DNA of 64,000 bases, taken from Micrococcus sp023147585. Its GTDB lineage: Bacteria; Actinomycetota; Actinomycetes; Actinomycetales; Micrococcaceae. The stretch is from contig NZ_CP085253.1 in NCBI RefSeq assembly GCF_044872765.1, positions 1,860,001 to 1,924,000 on the forward strand, in the 5' to 3' direction. Under the pieces are notes generated by a model, which saw nothing but the letters and a program-made list of their open reading frames with translations, ran no database searches and was not told the DNA's origin. Shown here in pieces: positions 17,770 to 24,835 of this stretch. Numbering within the stretch: position 1 is the stretch's first letter; each line of letters begins with the position of its first letter. The position numbers were made by a program, and so were the translations under genes.

Positions 17770-18603
17770 TCAGCCGCCCAGCCGGACCGCCGCCTCGAGG
17801 GAGTCCACGACCCGCAGCCCGTAGGAGCCGCCGAAGAGGATCGCGTGCACCAGCAGCGGCACCGCCTGGTACGGCGCCACGCGATCGCGCCAGCCCTCGG
17901 CCAGGGGGAACGACTCCTCGTACGCGGCGAACGCCTCCTCGCCGAAGCCGCCGAAGAGCCGCATCATCGCCAGGTCCACCTCGCGGTGGCCGCGGTGCGC
18001 GCTCGGGTCGATCAGCCAGGAGCGGCCCTCGTGGTCCAGCAGCCGGTTGCCCGCCCACAGGTCCCCGTGCAGCAGCGACGACGGCTCGGCGGGCCCCAGC
18101 ACCGCCGCGCCCGGGTGGTCCACGGGCGAGTCCGTCCCGAAGCCGTCCGTGAGCTCGGCGAGCCGCTCCGCCGTCGCCAGGGCCGCGGTCGGCGCGACGC
18201 CGCGCCGCTCCGCCTCGCGGGCCAGCGGCACGATCCGCCGAGCGACCCAGGACTCGGCCCACGTGCCGGTGGGCGTGTAGTCCACGGGAGCCTCGCCGAG
18301 ATAGCCGATCGGGACGCCGTCGTGGGAGCCGAAGGAGTCGGCCTCACCGGCGGGACGGCGCGACCCGGCGTGCAGGGCGGCCAGCTCGCGGCCGAAGGCC
18401 TCCTCGGTCTGCGGGGAGGGGCGGCCGCCGGTCCTCACGCGCCCGATCCGCAGGCTGCCGTCGTCCACGTTGAGCACCTTGGGGACCCGGGCGCCGGCCG
18501 CCCCGAGCGCGCGCAGCCCGGCGGCCTCCCGCTCGAAGAAGCGCTCGGGCGCTCCGGCGCGGTGCTTGCGGAAGAACGTCTCCTCGGCCTGGTGCTGGAC
18601 CAT
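17770..18603 (-). CDS. fructosamine kinase-like protein
   Basis: This 277-residue protein belongs to the fructosamine/ketosamine-3-kinase family, which phosphorylates sugar adducts on proteins so that they fall off, a protein-repair activity. The kinase-like catalytic loop LLHGDLWAGN lies near 175-184 and the metal-binding segment LIDPSAHRGHREVDLAMMRLFGGF is split around 195-205 and onward. The start lies one base after the stop of the tyrosine phosphatase gene, so both form an operon. Bacterial members often act on ribulosamines or erythrulosamines, but the substrate here is not determined. Confidence 0.88.
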   Translation of the reverse strand: MVQHQAEETFFRKHRAGAPERFFEREAAGLRALGAAGARVPKVLNVDDGSLRIGRVRTGGRPSPQTEEAFGRELAALHAGSRRPAGEADSFGSHDGVPIGYLGEAPVDYTPTGTWAESWVARRIVPLAREAERRGVAPTAALATAERLAELTDGFGTDSPVDHPGAAVLGPAEPSSLLHGDLWAGNRLLDHEGRSWLIDPSAHRGHREVDLAMMRLFGGFGEEAFAAYEESFPLAEGWRDRVAPYQAVPLLVHAILFGGSYGLRVVDSLEAAVRLGG

Positions 18604-18604
18604 G

Positions 18605-19081
18605 TCAGACCCGCCCGTCCCGGATCGCGGCGACGACGCCGTCGGCCGCGTCCTCGATCTGGCGGTACATCTCCTCGAACTGCCCGCGCGGGCGGCCCCA
18701 CGGGTCCGGGACCTCGACCACGCCGGCCGTGTCCACGTCCGAGGCGAACTCGCCGAGCAGGCGGACCTTCGCCCGCTGGGCGTCCGTGGCGGCCAGGCGC
18801 CGCGCGTCCTCCAGGTTCATGCGGTCCATCACGAGGACGAGATCCGCCCCCTCGAGGTCCTGCGCGCTGAACTGGGCGCCGACGGTGGGGAAGTCGTAGC
18901 CGAGCTCCTCGCCGACCTCCCGGGTGAGCTCGTGGGGCTGTTCGCCCACGTGGTCGTCGGCGGTGCCGGCGGAGGTGACCGCGATGTCGTCGAGACCGGC
19001 CTCCGCGATCCGGCGCCGCAGCACGGCCTCGGCGGCGGGGGAGCGGCAGATGTTGCCCAGGCAGACCGTCATGATGCGCAT
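18605..19081 (-). CDS. low-molecular-weight protein-tyrosine phosphatase
   Basis: The 158-residue protein has the active-site loop CLGNICRS at residues 7-14 and the general-acid motif DPWG near 130, as in LMW-PTPs. The start at 19081 (MRIMTVCLGN) gives the usual family length; an upstream ATG at 19117 would add 12 residues. It is followed after one base by the fructosamine kinase-like gene. This pairing is known in other bacteria, where such phosphatases can act on sugar phosphates, so it may serve deglycation and not protein-tyrosine signalling. Confidence 0.9.
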   Translation of the reverse strand: MRIMTVCLGNICRSPAAEAVLRRRIAEAGLDDIAVTSAGTADDHVGEQPHELTREVGEELGYDFPTVGAQFSAQDLEGADLVLVMDRMNLEDARRLAATDAQRAKVRLLGEFASDVDTAGVVEVPDPWGRPRGQFEEMYRQIEDAADGVVAAIRDGRV

Positions 19082-19167
19082 GAGGCCAGTGTCCCAAAGG
19101 GCGAGGCGGGGGGCCATGCCTGTTCGGGCGGCGCCGTCGTGCCCGCTCGCCTGGCACGATGGATCCC

Positions 19168-19602
19168 ATGACCGAGCAGCCCGATCTGTCCCCCCTGACC
19201 GAGACCGAGCAGGATTGGGTCAGGGCCCGCCGCGACTTCGCCGCGCAGGAGGGCGTGGACCACCTGGACCTGGACGCCGTGAGCGCCTACTACGACCGTC
19301 TCGTGGCCCGGGCCGGCGCGGCGGACGTGGACCCGGACGAGCTGGGAGTGCACCTCGACGTCGTCGTGGTGCTGCTGGGGGAGCACCTCGGCGCCCGCCA
19401 CGGCATGCAGTGGGTGACCCTGAAGGACGACGAGGGCTCCGAGCTCGGCCTGCGCGATCACCTCTCCGACGCCGTGATCTTCCCGCACTCCGTGGTCGGC
19501 GAGAGCTGGAACCACGGCGCCACGGGCTGGATGGGCGAGTACGTCGACTGGCTCGGCACGCAGCTGCAGGAGATCCGCGCGAAGGCCCGCGCCGAGGACT
19601 GA
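19168..19602 (+). CDS. DUF3806-type protein
   Basis: The 144-residue acidic protein has a helical N-terminal part and a C-terminal block with GMQWVTLKDDEGSELGLRD and FPHSVVGESWNHG typical of DUF3806 proteins, whose function is unknown. The ATG at 19168 sits seven bases after a CACGAT hexamer, consistent with a leaderless start, and is preferred over the ATG at 19159. It diverges from the phosphatase operon. A run of 8-base repeats follows the stop. Confidence 0.7.
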   Translation: MTEQPDLSPLTETEQDWVRARRDFAAQEGVDHLDLDAVSAYYDRLVARAGAADVDPDELGVHLDVVVVLLGEHLGARHGMQWVTLKDDEGSELGLRDHLSDAVIFPHSVVGESWNHGATGWMGEYVDWLGTQLQEIRAKARAED

Positions 19603-19642
19603 GGCGGGGCGCCCGGTGAAGGCTGAGGGGGACGCTGAGGTC

Positions 19643-19698
19643 GCCACCCGGCCACCCGGCCACCCAGCCACCCGGCCACCCGGCCACCCAGCCACCGG
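19643..19698. repeat. 8-bp tandem repeat, seven units
   Basis: Seven adjacent copies of GCCACCC(G/A) run from 19643 to 19698; the third and sixth units carry A, giving a 24-base higher-order pattern repeated twice, and the last unit is degenerate. The array lies 40 bases after a stop codon and outside recognised genes. Confidence 0.85.
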
Positions 19699-19777
19699 AC
19701 CGCCACCGCGGCTGACCCCTGCGTTCGGGCCGCGACGGACGGGATGCGGCGGCCCGAACGTCGGCACTCTCCTTCGC

Positions 19778-19833
19778 GGAGGCAGGCGCACACGCCGCTT
19801 CCCCAAGGCGTAGCGGCGTGTGCGCCTGCCTCC
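19778..19833. repeat. palindrome copy 1, upstream of S9 peptidase
   Basis: The 22-base arms 19778-19799 and 19812-19833 are perfectly complementary with a 12-base loop. A second copy of this element and of the following 65 bases, including the start of the next reading frame, lies at 22235-22356. Confidence 0.9.
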
Positions 19834-19852
19834 CGGGGAGGGGTCCGTGTTG

Positions 19853-19879
19853 CCCCGGTCACACCAGCTCGGATAGAAC
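19853..19879 (+). promoter_or_regulatory. possible promoter of S9 peptidase
   Basis: A TTGCCC hexamer at about 19850-19855 and TAGAAC at 19874-19879 are spaced by 18 bases, and TAGAAC ends seven bases before the ATG. Both hexamers recur in the duplicated copy near 22307 and 22331. Confidence 0.35.
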
Positions 19880-19886
19880 GGACGGC

Positions 19887-22058
19887 ATGACCTCGCCCGA
19901 CACCTCGTCCCCGGCCGCCTCCCCCACGTCCTCGGCCGCCCCCGCGCCCGCTTCAGCCCCCACCCCCTTCCACGACCTCTCCGCGTTCGTCGCACTGCCC
20001 CGCGTCTCCGGCCTCACCCTGAGCCCGGACGGCACGCGCCTCGTCACCACCGTCGCCACCCTCAACGGCAAGGGCACCGGCTACGCCACCGCACTGTGGG
20101 AGCTCGACCCCGCAGGCGAGCGCCCCGCCCACCGCCTCACCCGCTCCCGGGAGGGCGAGTCCGGCGCCGCGTTCGCCGCGGACGGCACTCTCTACTTCAC
20201 CTCCACGCGCCCGGACCCCTCCGTCGACGACGCCGACAAGGCCGCCGCGCTCTGGGCCCTCCCTGCCCGCGGCGGCGAGGCCCGCGTCGTGCTCAACCGC
20301 CCGGGCGGCGTCTCCGCCGTCACGTGCGCCGCGCACGCCGACCGCGTCGTCGTCACCGCGGAGCGCCTGATCGGCGCGAGCACCGAGGCCGAGCACGCCC
20401 GCCTCGTGCAGGCCCGCAAGGACGCCGGCGTCGACGCGATCCTCCACGCCGGCTACCCCGTGCGCTTCTGGGACCACGACCTCGGCCCGGCCCGCCCCGA
20501 GCTCTTCCTCCTCGAGGACGGCCCGGACCCGCAGGGCGTCCCGGAGTCGGACGCCAGCGACGACGGCGCCGCCCCCGCCGACGACGCCGCGCACCACCTG
20601 CGCCACCTCACCGGCGTCGACCGCTCCCATGCCTTCGGCCTCGGCGCCGAGGTGGCCCCGGACGGCTCGTTCCTCCTCACCGTCGTGGCCACGGCTGAGG
20701 CGCGCGGCAACGTCCGCGAGGGCAGGGTCGTGCGGATTGAGCTCCCCACCGGCGAACACCGCGTCCTGCACGACGTCCCCGGCGAGGACGCCCACGTCGG
20801 GCCCGTCAGCCACGACGGCACCCGCGCGATCCTGACCCGCACCCCGGACTCCACGCCGGACTCGGCCGTGGCGCCCCAGCTCTTCCTCCTGGACACGGCC
20901 ACCGGCGAGACCACCCCGCTCGCCCACGGCTGGGATCGCTGGGCCGACGTCGTCGGGTGGCTGCCGGACGACTCCGCCGTCATCGCGCTCGCGGACTCCG
21001 ACGGTCGCCGCCCGGTCTTCCGCATCGACGTCGCCACCGGCGAGGTCACCCAGGTGACCCACGCGGACGAGGCGTGGTCCGACGTCGTGCTCTCCCCGGA
21101 CGTGACCACGGCGTACGGCGTGCGCTCCTCCTACCTCTTCCCGCCTGAGGTGGCGCGCCTGGACCTCGTCACGGGCGAGGCCGAGCGCCTGCGGAACCCC
21201 GCGGAGCGCCCGGAGATCCCGGGCCGCCTCGAGGACGTCGAGGCCACCGCCGACGACGGCGCGCGCGTGCGCGGCTGGCTCGCCCTGCCCGAGGGTGCGG
21301 CCCCCGACGGCGGCCACCCGCTGCTGCTGTGGATCCACGGCGGCCCGCTCGGCTCGTGGAACGCGTGGAGCTGGCGCTGGACGCCGTGGATCGCGGTGGC
21401 CCAGGGCTACGCGGTGCTCATGCCGGACCCCGCGCTCTCCACGGGCTACGGCCAGGAGTTCGTCCAGCGCGGCTGGGGCCGCTGGGGTGCCGAGCCGTTC
21501 ACGGATCTCATGGCCATCACGGACGCCGTCGAGGCGCGCGCGGACATCGACGCGACCCGCACCGCCGCGATGGGCGGCTCCTTCGGCGGCTACATGGCCA
21601 ACTGGGTCGCCGGGCACACGGACCGCTTCCGGGCGATCGTCACCCACGCGTCGCTGTGGGCGCTGGACGGCTTCGGCCCGACGACGGACGCCGCCTTCTA
21701 CTGGGCGCGCGAGATGAGTCCGGAGATGCAGGAGGCGAACTCGCCGCATCGGTTCGTGGGGGACATCGTCACGCCGATGCTCGTGATCCACGGGGACAAG
21801 GACTACCGCGTGCCGATCGGGGAGGGGCTGCGCCTGTGGTCCGAGCTGCTCGCGAAGTCCGGGCTGCCCGCGGCGGAGGACGGCTCCACCGTTCACCGCT
21901 TCCTCTACTTCCCGCAGGAGAACCACTGGATCCTCGCGCCGCAGCACGCGAAGGTCTGGTACGAGGTGGTGCTCGGCTTCCTCGCGCAGCACGTGCGCGG
22001 CGAGGACGCGCCGGCGGTGCCCGATGTGCTGGGGCTGGGGCGGCCGACGGCGGGCTGA
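19887..22058 (+). CDS. S9 family serine peptidase (prolyl oligopeptidase/acylaminoacyl-peptidase type)
   Basis: This 723-residue enzyme has an N-terminal beta-propeller-like region (about 30-450) and a C-terminal alpha/beta hydrolase domain. The catalytic serine is in GGSFGGYMANW near 564, the aspartate in HGDKDYRVP near 637 and the histidine in QENHW near 680. No signal peptide is seen, so a cytoplasmic peptide-trimming role is likely; the first 30 residues are a low-complexity Ser/Pro/Ala stretch. It stands alone, with the repeat modules on both sides. The substrate is not known. Confidence 0.92.
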   Translation: MTSPDTSSPAASPTSSAAPAPASAPTPFHDLSAFVALPRVSGLTLSPDGTRLVTTVATLNGKGTGYATALWELDPAGERPAHRLTRSREGESGAAFAADGTLYFTSTRPDPSVDDADKAAALWALPARGGEARVVLNRPGGVSAVTCAAHADRVVVTAERLIGASTEAEHARLVQARKDAGVDAILHAGYPVRFWDHDLGPARPELFLLEDGPDPQGVPESDASDDGAAPADDAAHHLRHLTGVDRSHAFGLGAEVAPDGSFLLTVVATAEARGNVREGRVVRIELPTGEHRVLHDVPGEDAHVGPVSHDGTRAILTRTPDSTPDSAVAPQLFLLDTATGETTPLAHGWDRWADVVGWLPDDSAVIALADSDGRRPVFRIDVATGEVTQVTHADEAWSDVVLSPDVTTAYGVRSSYLFPPEVARLDLVTGEAERLRNPAERPEIPGRLEDVEATADDGARVRGWLALPEGAAPDGGHPLLLWIHGGPLGSWNAWSWRWTPWIAVAQGYAVLMPDPALSTGYGQEFVQRGWGRWGAEPFTDLMAITDAVEARADIDATRTAAMGGSFGGYMANWVAGHTDRFRAIVTHASLWALDGFGPTTDAAFYWAREMSPEMQEANSPHRFVGDIVTPMLVIHGDKDYRVPIGEGLRLWSELLAKSGLPAAEDGSTVHRFLYFPQENHWILAPQHAKVWYEVVLGFLAQHVRGEDAPAVPDVLGLGRPTAG

Positions 22059-22234
22059 CCCTGCTCAGCCGGAGGCCGGGCCGGCGTCCCGGATTCGTCA
22101 CGCTGGGCGGCCGGCGGCCGGGCCGGCGTCATGCGGGCAGGGGGAATGGGAGGGTCCGCTCCCTCCGCGCGGAAGGAGGAACCCCATGACCTCCCGGATC
22201 CCCTCCTCCTCGCCCGGCCCCCTGTGCCGCTCGC

Positions 22235-22290
22235 GGAGGCAGGCACACACGCCGCTTCCCCATGTCGTAGCGGCGTGTATGCCTGCCTCC
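22235..22290. repeat. palindrome copy 2
   Basis: The 22-base arms 22235-22256 and 22269-22290 pair with one mismatch. Relative to copy 1 one G-C pair has changed to A-T on both arms, so pairing was kept there. The following bases to 22356 match the promoter and first codons of the S9 peptidase. Confidence 0.9.
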
Positions 22291-22343
22291 CGATGAGGGG
22301 CCCGCGTTGCCCCGGTCACACCTGGCCGGATGGAACGGGCGGC

Positions 22344-22525
22344 ATGACCTCGCCCGCGGCGCCGTGGCCCTCGCGGTCGCCGTGGCCGTGAGCGCCCCGC
22401 TGGCCGCCCCGCCCGTCGCCGCTCCCTCCTCCCAGGCCCCGGCCCACGCCGCTCACGCCCAGATGGCCGAGAAGGAGGAGCACCCGGGCCAGGGCAGGGG
22501 CCACGGCATCCGCCGCGGGCGCTGA
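22344..22525 (+). pseudogene. small secreted peptide, apparent single-base deletion
   Basis: The ATG at 22344 matches the duplicated start of the S9 peptidase (MTSPA) and stops after 15 codons. In the next frame the sequence LARGAVALAVAVAVSAPLAA is a strong secretion signal, followed by a short tail rich in His, Gly and Arg and a stop at 22525. One missing base just after the ATG would explain this. An intact reading exists only from a TTG at 22307, which overlaps the presumed -35. No function is recognised. Confidence 0.3.
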
Positions 22526-22708
22526 CTCCCTTCAGGCCAGGGGGCGGCGCGCGGCAGACGCGGCGTGCCGCCCCTCGCCGTCAGCGGAGGATGATTCCGC
22601 GTCGGGGAGCCCTTCCCGCTTCCTTCGGGACCCCCTAGGCTGACCGCAAGTCGTCGCATCCGCGTCAATGGGCGGGCGCGACGTGAGCAGAACAAAGGAA
22701 GGGAAGTC

Positions 22709-23512
22709 ATGGCGAACAAGAACAACACGTCTCACAACGCCCAGAACGGCGCCCACGCGCCGCAGGGCGAGGACTCGGCCGCCAAGCGCAGGGCCGAGGA
22801 GACCGCCGCCGAGGCCAAGGGCCAGGCGAAGAACGTCGCGCAGGACGCCAAGGGCGCCGCGCAGGACCTGGCGCAGACCGCTCAGCATGAGGCCGGCGAG
22901 GTCAAGGACGCCGCCGTGCAGCAGGTCAAGTCCCTCGCGGGCACCGTGCAGGAGCAGGTGACCGGCCAGGTCGGCACCCAGCACGAGCGCCTCGCCACCC
23001 AGGCCCGCTCCGTCACGGACGACCTGCACCGCGTCCTCTCGGGCCAGCAGCCCGAGTCGGACATGGTCCGCCAGGCCGTCACCGCCGTCGCCGACCGCGC
23101 CGAGTCCCTGACCCAGCGCCTCGAGACCTCCCAGCCCCAGGACCTCCTGCGGGACGTGCGCGGCTTCGCCGCCCGCAAGCCCGGCACCTTCCTCGCCGTC
23201 GCCCTGGGCCTCGGCGTGGTGGCCGGCCGCCTGACCCGCGGCATGCGCGACGCCGAGCAGCCCGAGCTGACCTCGGGCCGCGACGACCGTGCCCCCCAGC
23301 ACCGTCGCGAGATGGAGCCCACGGGCGTGCAGGGCGATGTCGCCCCCCACCACATCTCCTCCAGCATCCCGGCCCACACCGGCGACGACGCCCCCCGCGA
23401 CTCGGACCTGCCCCGCGGCACCATGCCCGTGCCGCAGGTCGACCCGGTGACCGGGATGCCCGTCTCCGCCACGGATCCGTTCGACCAGACCCTTCCCGGG
23501 GGCCGCGCATGA
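22709..23512 (+). CDS. LEA-like stress protein
   Basis: The 267-residue hydrophilic protein is rich in Ala, Lys, Glu and Gln. Residues 25-85 contain loose repeats of the AKDAKGAAQDLAQTA type that form amphipathic helices, as in late-embryogenesis-abundant or apolipoprotein-like proteins. A short hydrophobic segment lies near 160-180 (FLAVALGLGVVAGRLT), and the tail is disordered. AAGGAAGGGAAG precedes the ATG and TAGGCT about 68 bases upstream is a likely -10. It overlaps the next gene by four bases. A desiccation or envelope-stress role is inferred, not shown. Confidence 0.75.
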   Translation: MANKNNTSHNAQNGAHAPQGEDSAAKRRAEETAAEAKGQAKNVAQDAKGAAQDLAQTAQHEAGEVKDAAVQQVKSLAGTVQEQVTGQVGTQHERLATQARSVTDDLHRVLSGQQPESDMVRQAVTAVADRAESLTQRLETSQPQDLLRDVRGFAARKPGTFLAVALGLGVVAGRLTRGMRDAEQPELTSGRDDRAPQHRREMEPTGVQGDVAPHHISSSIPAHTGDDAPRDSDLPRGTMPVPQVDPVTGMPVSATDPFDQTLPGGRA

Positions 23513-24000
23513 GCACGGCCCACGAGACGCACGGACCCGCTCCCGCGGCCGGCAGCACCACCACGGGACACATCGCCGGGGCCCACACCCCCGCGCCGAC
23601 GCAGGCGGAGGCCCGCGCCGAGCACGAGTCGCTCGGCGAGATGTTCACCTCGTTCTCCGCGAAGCTCTCCACGCTGGTGAGCCAGGAGATCGCGCTGGCC
23701 AAGGCCGAGGCCACCGACTCGGCCAAGAAGGCGGGCAAGGGCGCCGGAATGCTGGCGGGCGCTGCCGTCGCCGGCTTCTTCGTGCTGATGTTCCTCTCGA
23801 TGGCCCTGATGTACGGGCTCGGCGCGCTCATGCCCCTCGGCTGGGCGGCGCTGATCGTGGCCGTCCTGTGGGGCATCGCCGCCGCTGTGCTGGCCTCCAT
23901 GGGCAAGAAGCACCTCGACAAGATCAAGGGTCTTCCCCAGACCCAGCAGACGCTTCAGGAGATCCCCGAGACCCTGAACCCCGCGAAGGAGACGCGATGA
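23509..24000 (+). CDS. holin-X-like (phage holin superfamily III) membrane protein
   Basis: The 163-residue protein has a cytoplasmic N-terminal helix (SLGEMFTSFSAKLSTLVSQEIALAKAEA, roughly 41-68) and two adjacent membrane helices (about 83-105 and 110-130). It matches the family named actinobacterial holin-X, which is usually found next to DUF3618 genes and is not phage-borne. It overlaps both neighbours by four bases (ATGA). A membrane role together with its neighbours is likely; lysis is not implied. Confidence 0.82.
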   Translation: MSTAHETHGPAPAAGSTTTGHIAGAHTPAPTQAEARAEHESLGEMFTSFSAKLSTLVSQEIALAKAEATDSAKKAGKGAGMLAGAAVAGFFVLMFLSMALMYGLGALMPLGWAALIVAVLWGIAAAVLASMGKKHLDKIKGLPQTQQTLQEIPETLNPAKETR

Positions 24001-24704
24001 CCACGAGCAACAACCCCGATGAGATCCGCGCCGAGATCGAGCGCACCCGCTACGAGCTGGGCCAGGACGTCGACGCGCTGGCCGAGAAGGTCAGCCCCAC
24101 CAAGGCCGTGAGCCGCCAGACCGAGCGCGTGAAGCACGGCGTGAAGGACGGCCTGCAGTCCGTCAAGGAGAACATCATGGGCACGCCCGACCACCACACC
24201 TCCCCGTCTGCCACGGACCGAGCCCGCTACGCGGCCGCGGACGCGCGCAGCACCGCCCATGATGTGGCCGACCAGGCTCGTGGCACTGCCCACGACGTGG
24301 CGGATCAGGCCCGTGACTGGGCAGATGACGCCCAGCACGCCGTCCGCCAGGCTCCGGCCCAGGTGCGCGGCCGCACTGCCGGCAACCCCCTCGCCGCCGG
24401 CCTGATCGCCTTCGGCGCCGGCATGCTGGTCAGCGCGCTCATCCCGGCCTCCGAGGTCGAGCAGCGCGCCGCCGAGCGCGTGAAGGACCAGGCTGCCCCG
24501 CTGGTGGACCAGGCCAAGCACGTCGCGCAGGAGATGGGCGAGGACCTCAAGCCCCTGGCCCAGGACGCCGCGCAGTCCGTCAAGGATGCCGCCGCCGACG
24601 CCGCCGACCACGTGAAGGCCGAGGGCGCCGACAAGGCCCAGGGCCTGAAGGCGGAGTCCGCCGACGCCGCCCAGCAGGTCAAGGGGACCGCCAAGAACGC
24701 CTGA
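23997..24704 (+). CDS. DUF3618 protein
   Basis: The 235-residue protein begins with the DUF3618 signature (PDEIRAEIERTRYELGQDVDALAEKV, residues about 7-32), continues with Ala/Asp-rich amphipathic repeats (TAHDVADQARGTAHDVADQA near 84-103), has one membrane segment near 126-146 and ends in LEA-like repeats. The pairing of holin-X-like and DUF3618 proteins is common in Actinobacteria; together with the first gene it forms a three-gene operon closed by a strong hairpin. Its function is unknown. Confidence 0.82.
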   Translation: MTTSNNPDEIRAEIERTRYELGQDVDALAEKVSPTKAVSRQTERVKHGVKDGLQSVKENIMGTPDHHTSPSATDRARYAAADARSTAHDVADQARGTAHDVADQARDWADDAQHAVRQAPAQVRGRTAGNPLAAGLIAFGAGMLVSALIPASEVEQRAAERVKDQAAPLVDQAKHVAQEMGEDLKPLAQDAAQSVKDAAADAADHVKAEGADKAQGLKAESADAAQQVKGTAKNA

Positions 24705-24723
24705 GTCGCGTTCCACACCACCC

Positions 24724-24770
24724 CGCGCAGAGGCCTCCGCCGACCACATGTCGGCGGAGGCCTCTGCGCG
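24724..24770 (+). terminator. 20-bp stem terminator after DUF3618 operon
   Basis: The arms 24724-24743 and 24751-24770 are perfectly complementary over 20 bases with loop CCACATG. It closes the stress-like operon 19 bases after the last stop. Confidence 0.85.
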
Positions 24771-24822
24771 TCCGCGCCGGGCGGGCGGGCTGTCCGGCCT
24801 CCAGCCCCGCCGCTCGCGCCCC

Positions 24823-24828
24823 TAGACT
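24823..24828 (+). promoter_or_regulatory. -10 element of panC (leaderless)
   Basis: TAGACT ends seven bases before the panC GTG, so transcription should begin at the start codon. Confidence 0.6.
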
Positions 24829-24835
24829 CGCCTGT

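Larger units (their letters stand above)
22059..22708. other. 650-base gene-poor stretch with repeats
   Basis: This stretch holds a GGCCGGGCCGGCGTC direct repeat (about 22076 and 22122), the second copy of the palindrome-promoter module (22235-22356), a frameshifted small secreted peptide and the promoter region of the LEA-like gene, with TAGGCT at 22636-22641. No intact gene is supported. Confidence 0.6.

Noticed and set aside
19643..19698. CRISPR array
   Set aside because: The units are adjacent 8-base repeats with no spacers, and there are no cas genes in the window.
19458..19862. Minus-strand frame whose end resembles a minus-strand frame at 22098-22319
   Set aside because: The similarity comes only from the duplicated palindrome, not from a protein family.
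23509..24000. A phage holin or prophage remnant
   Set aside because: The holin-X-like family is chromosomal in Actinobacteria, and no other phage genes are nearby.
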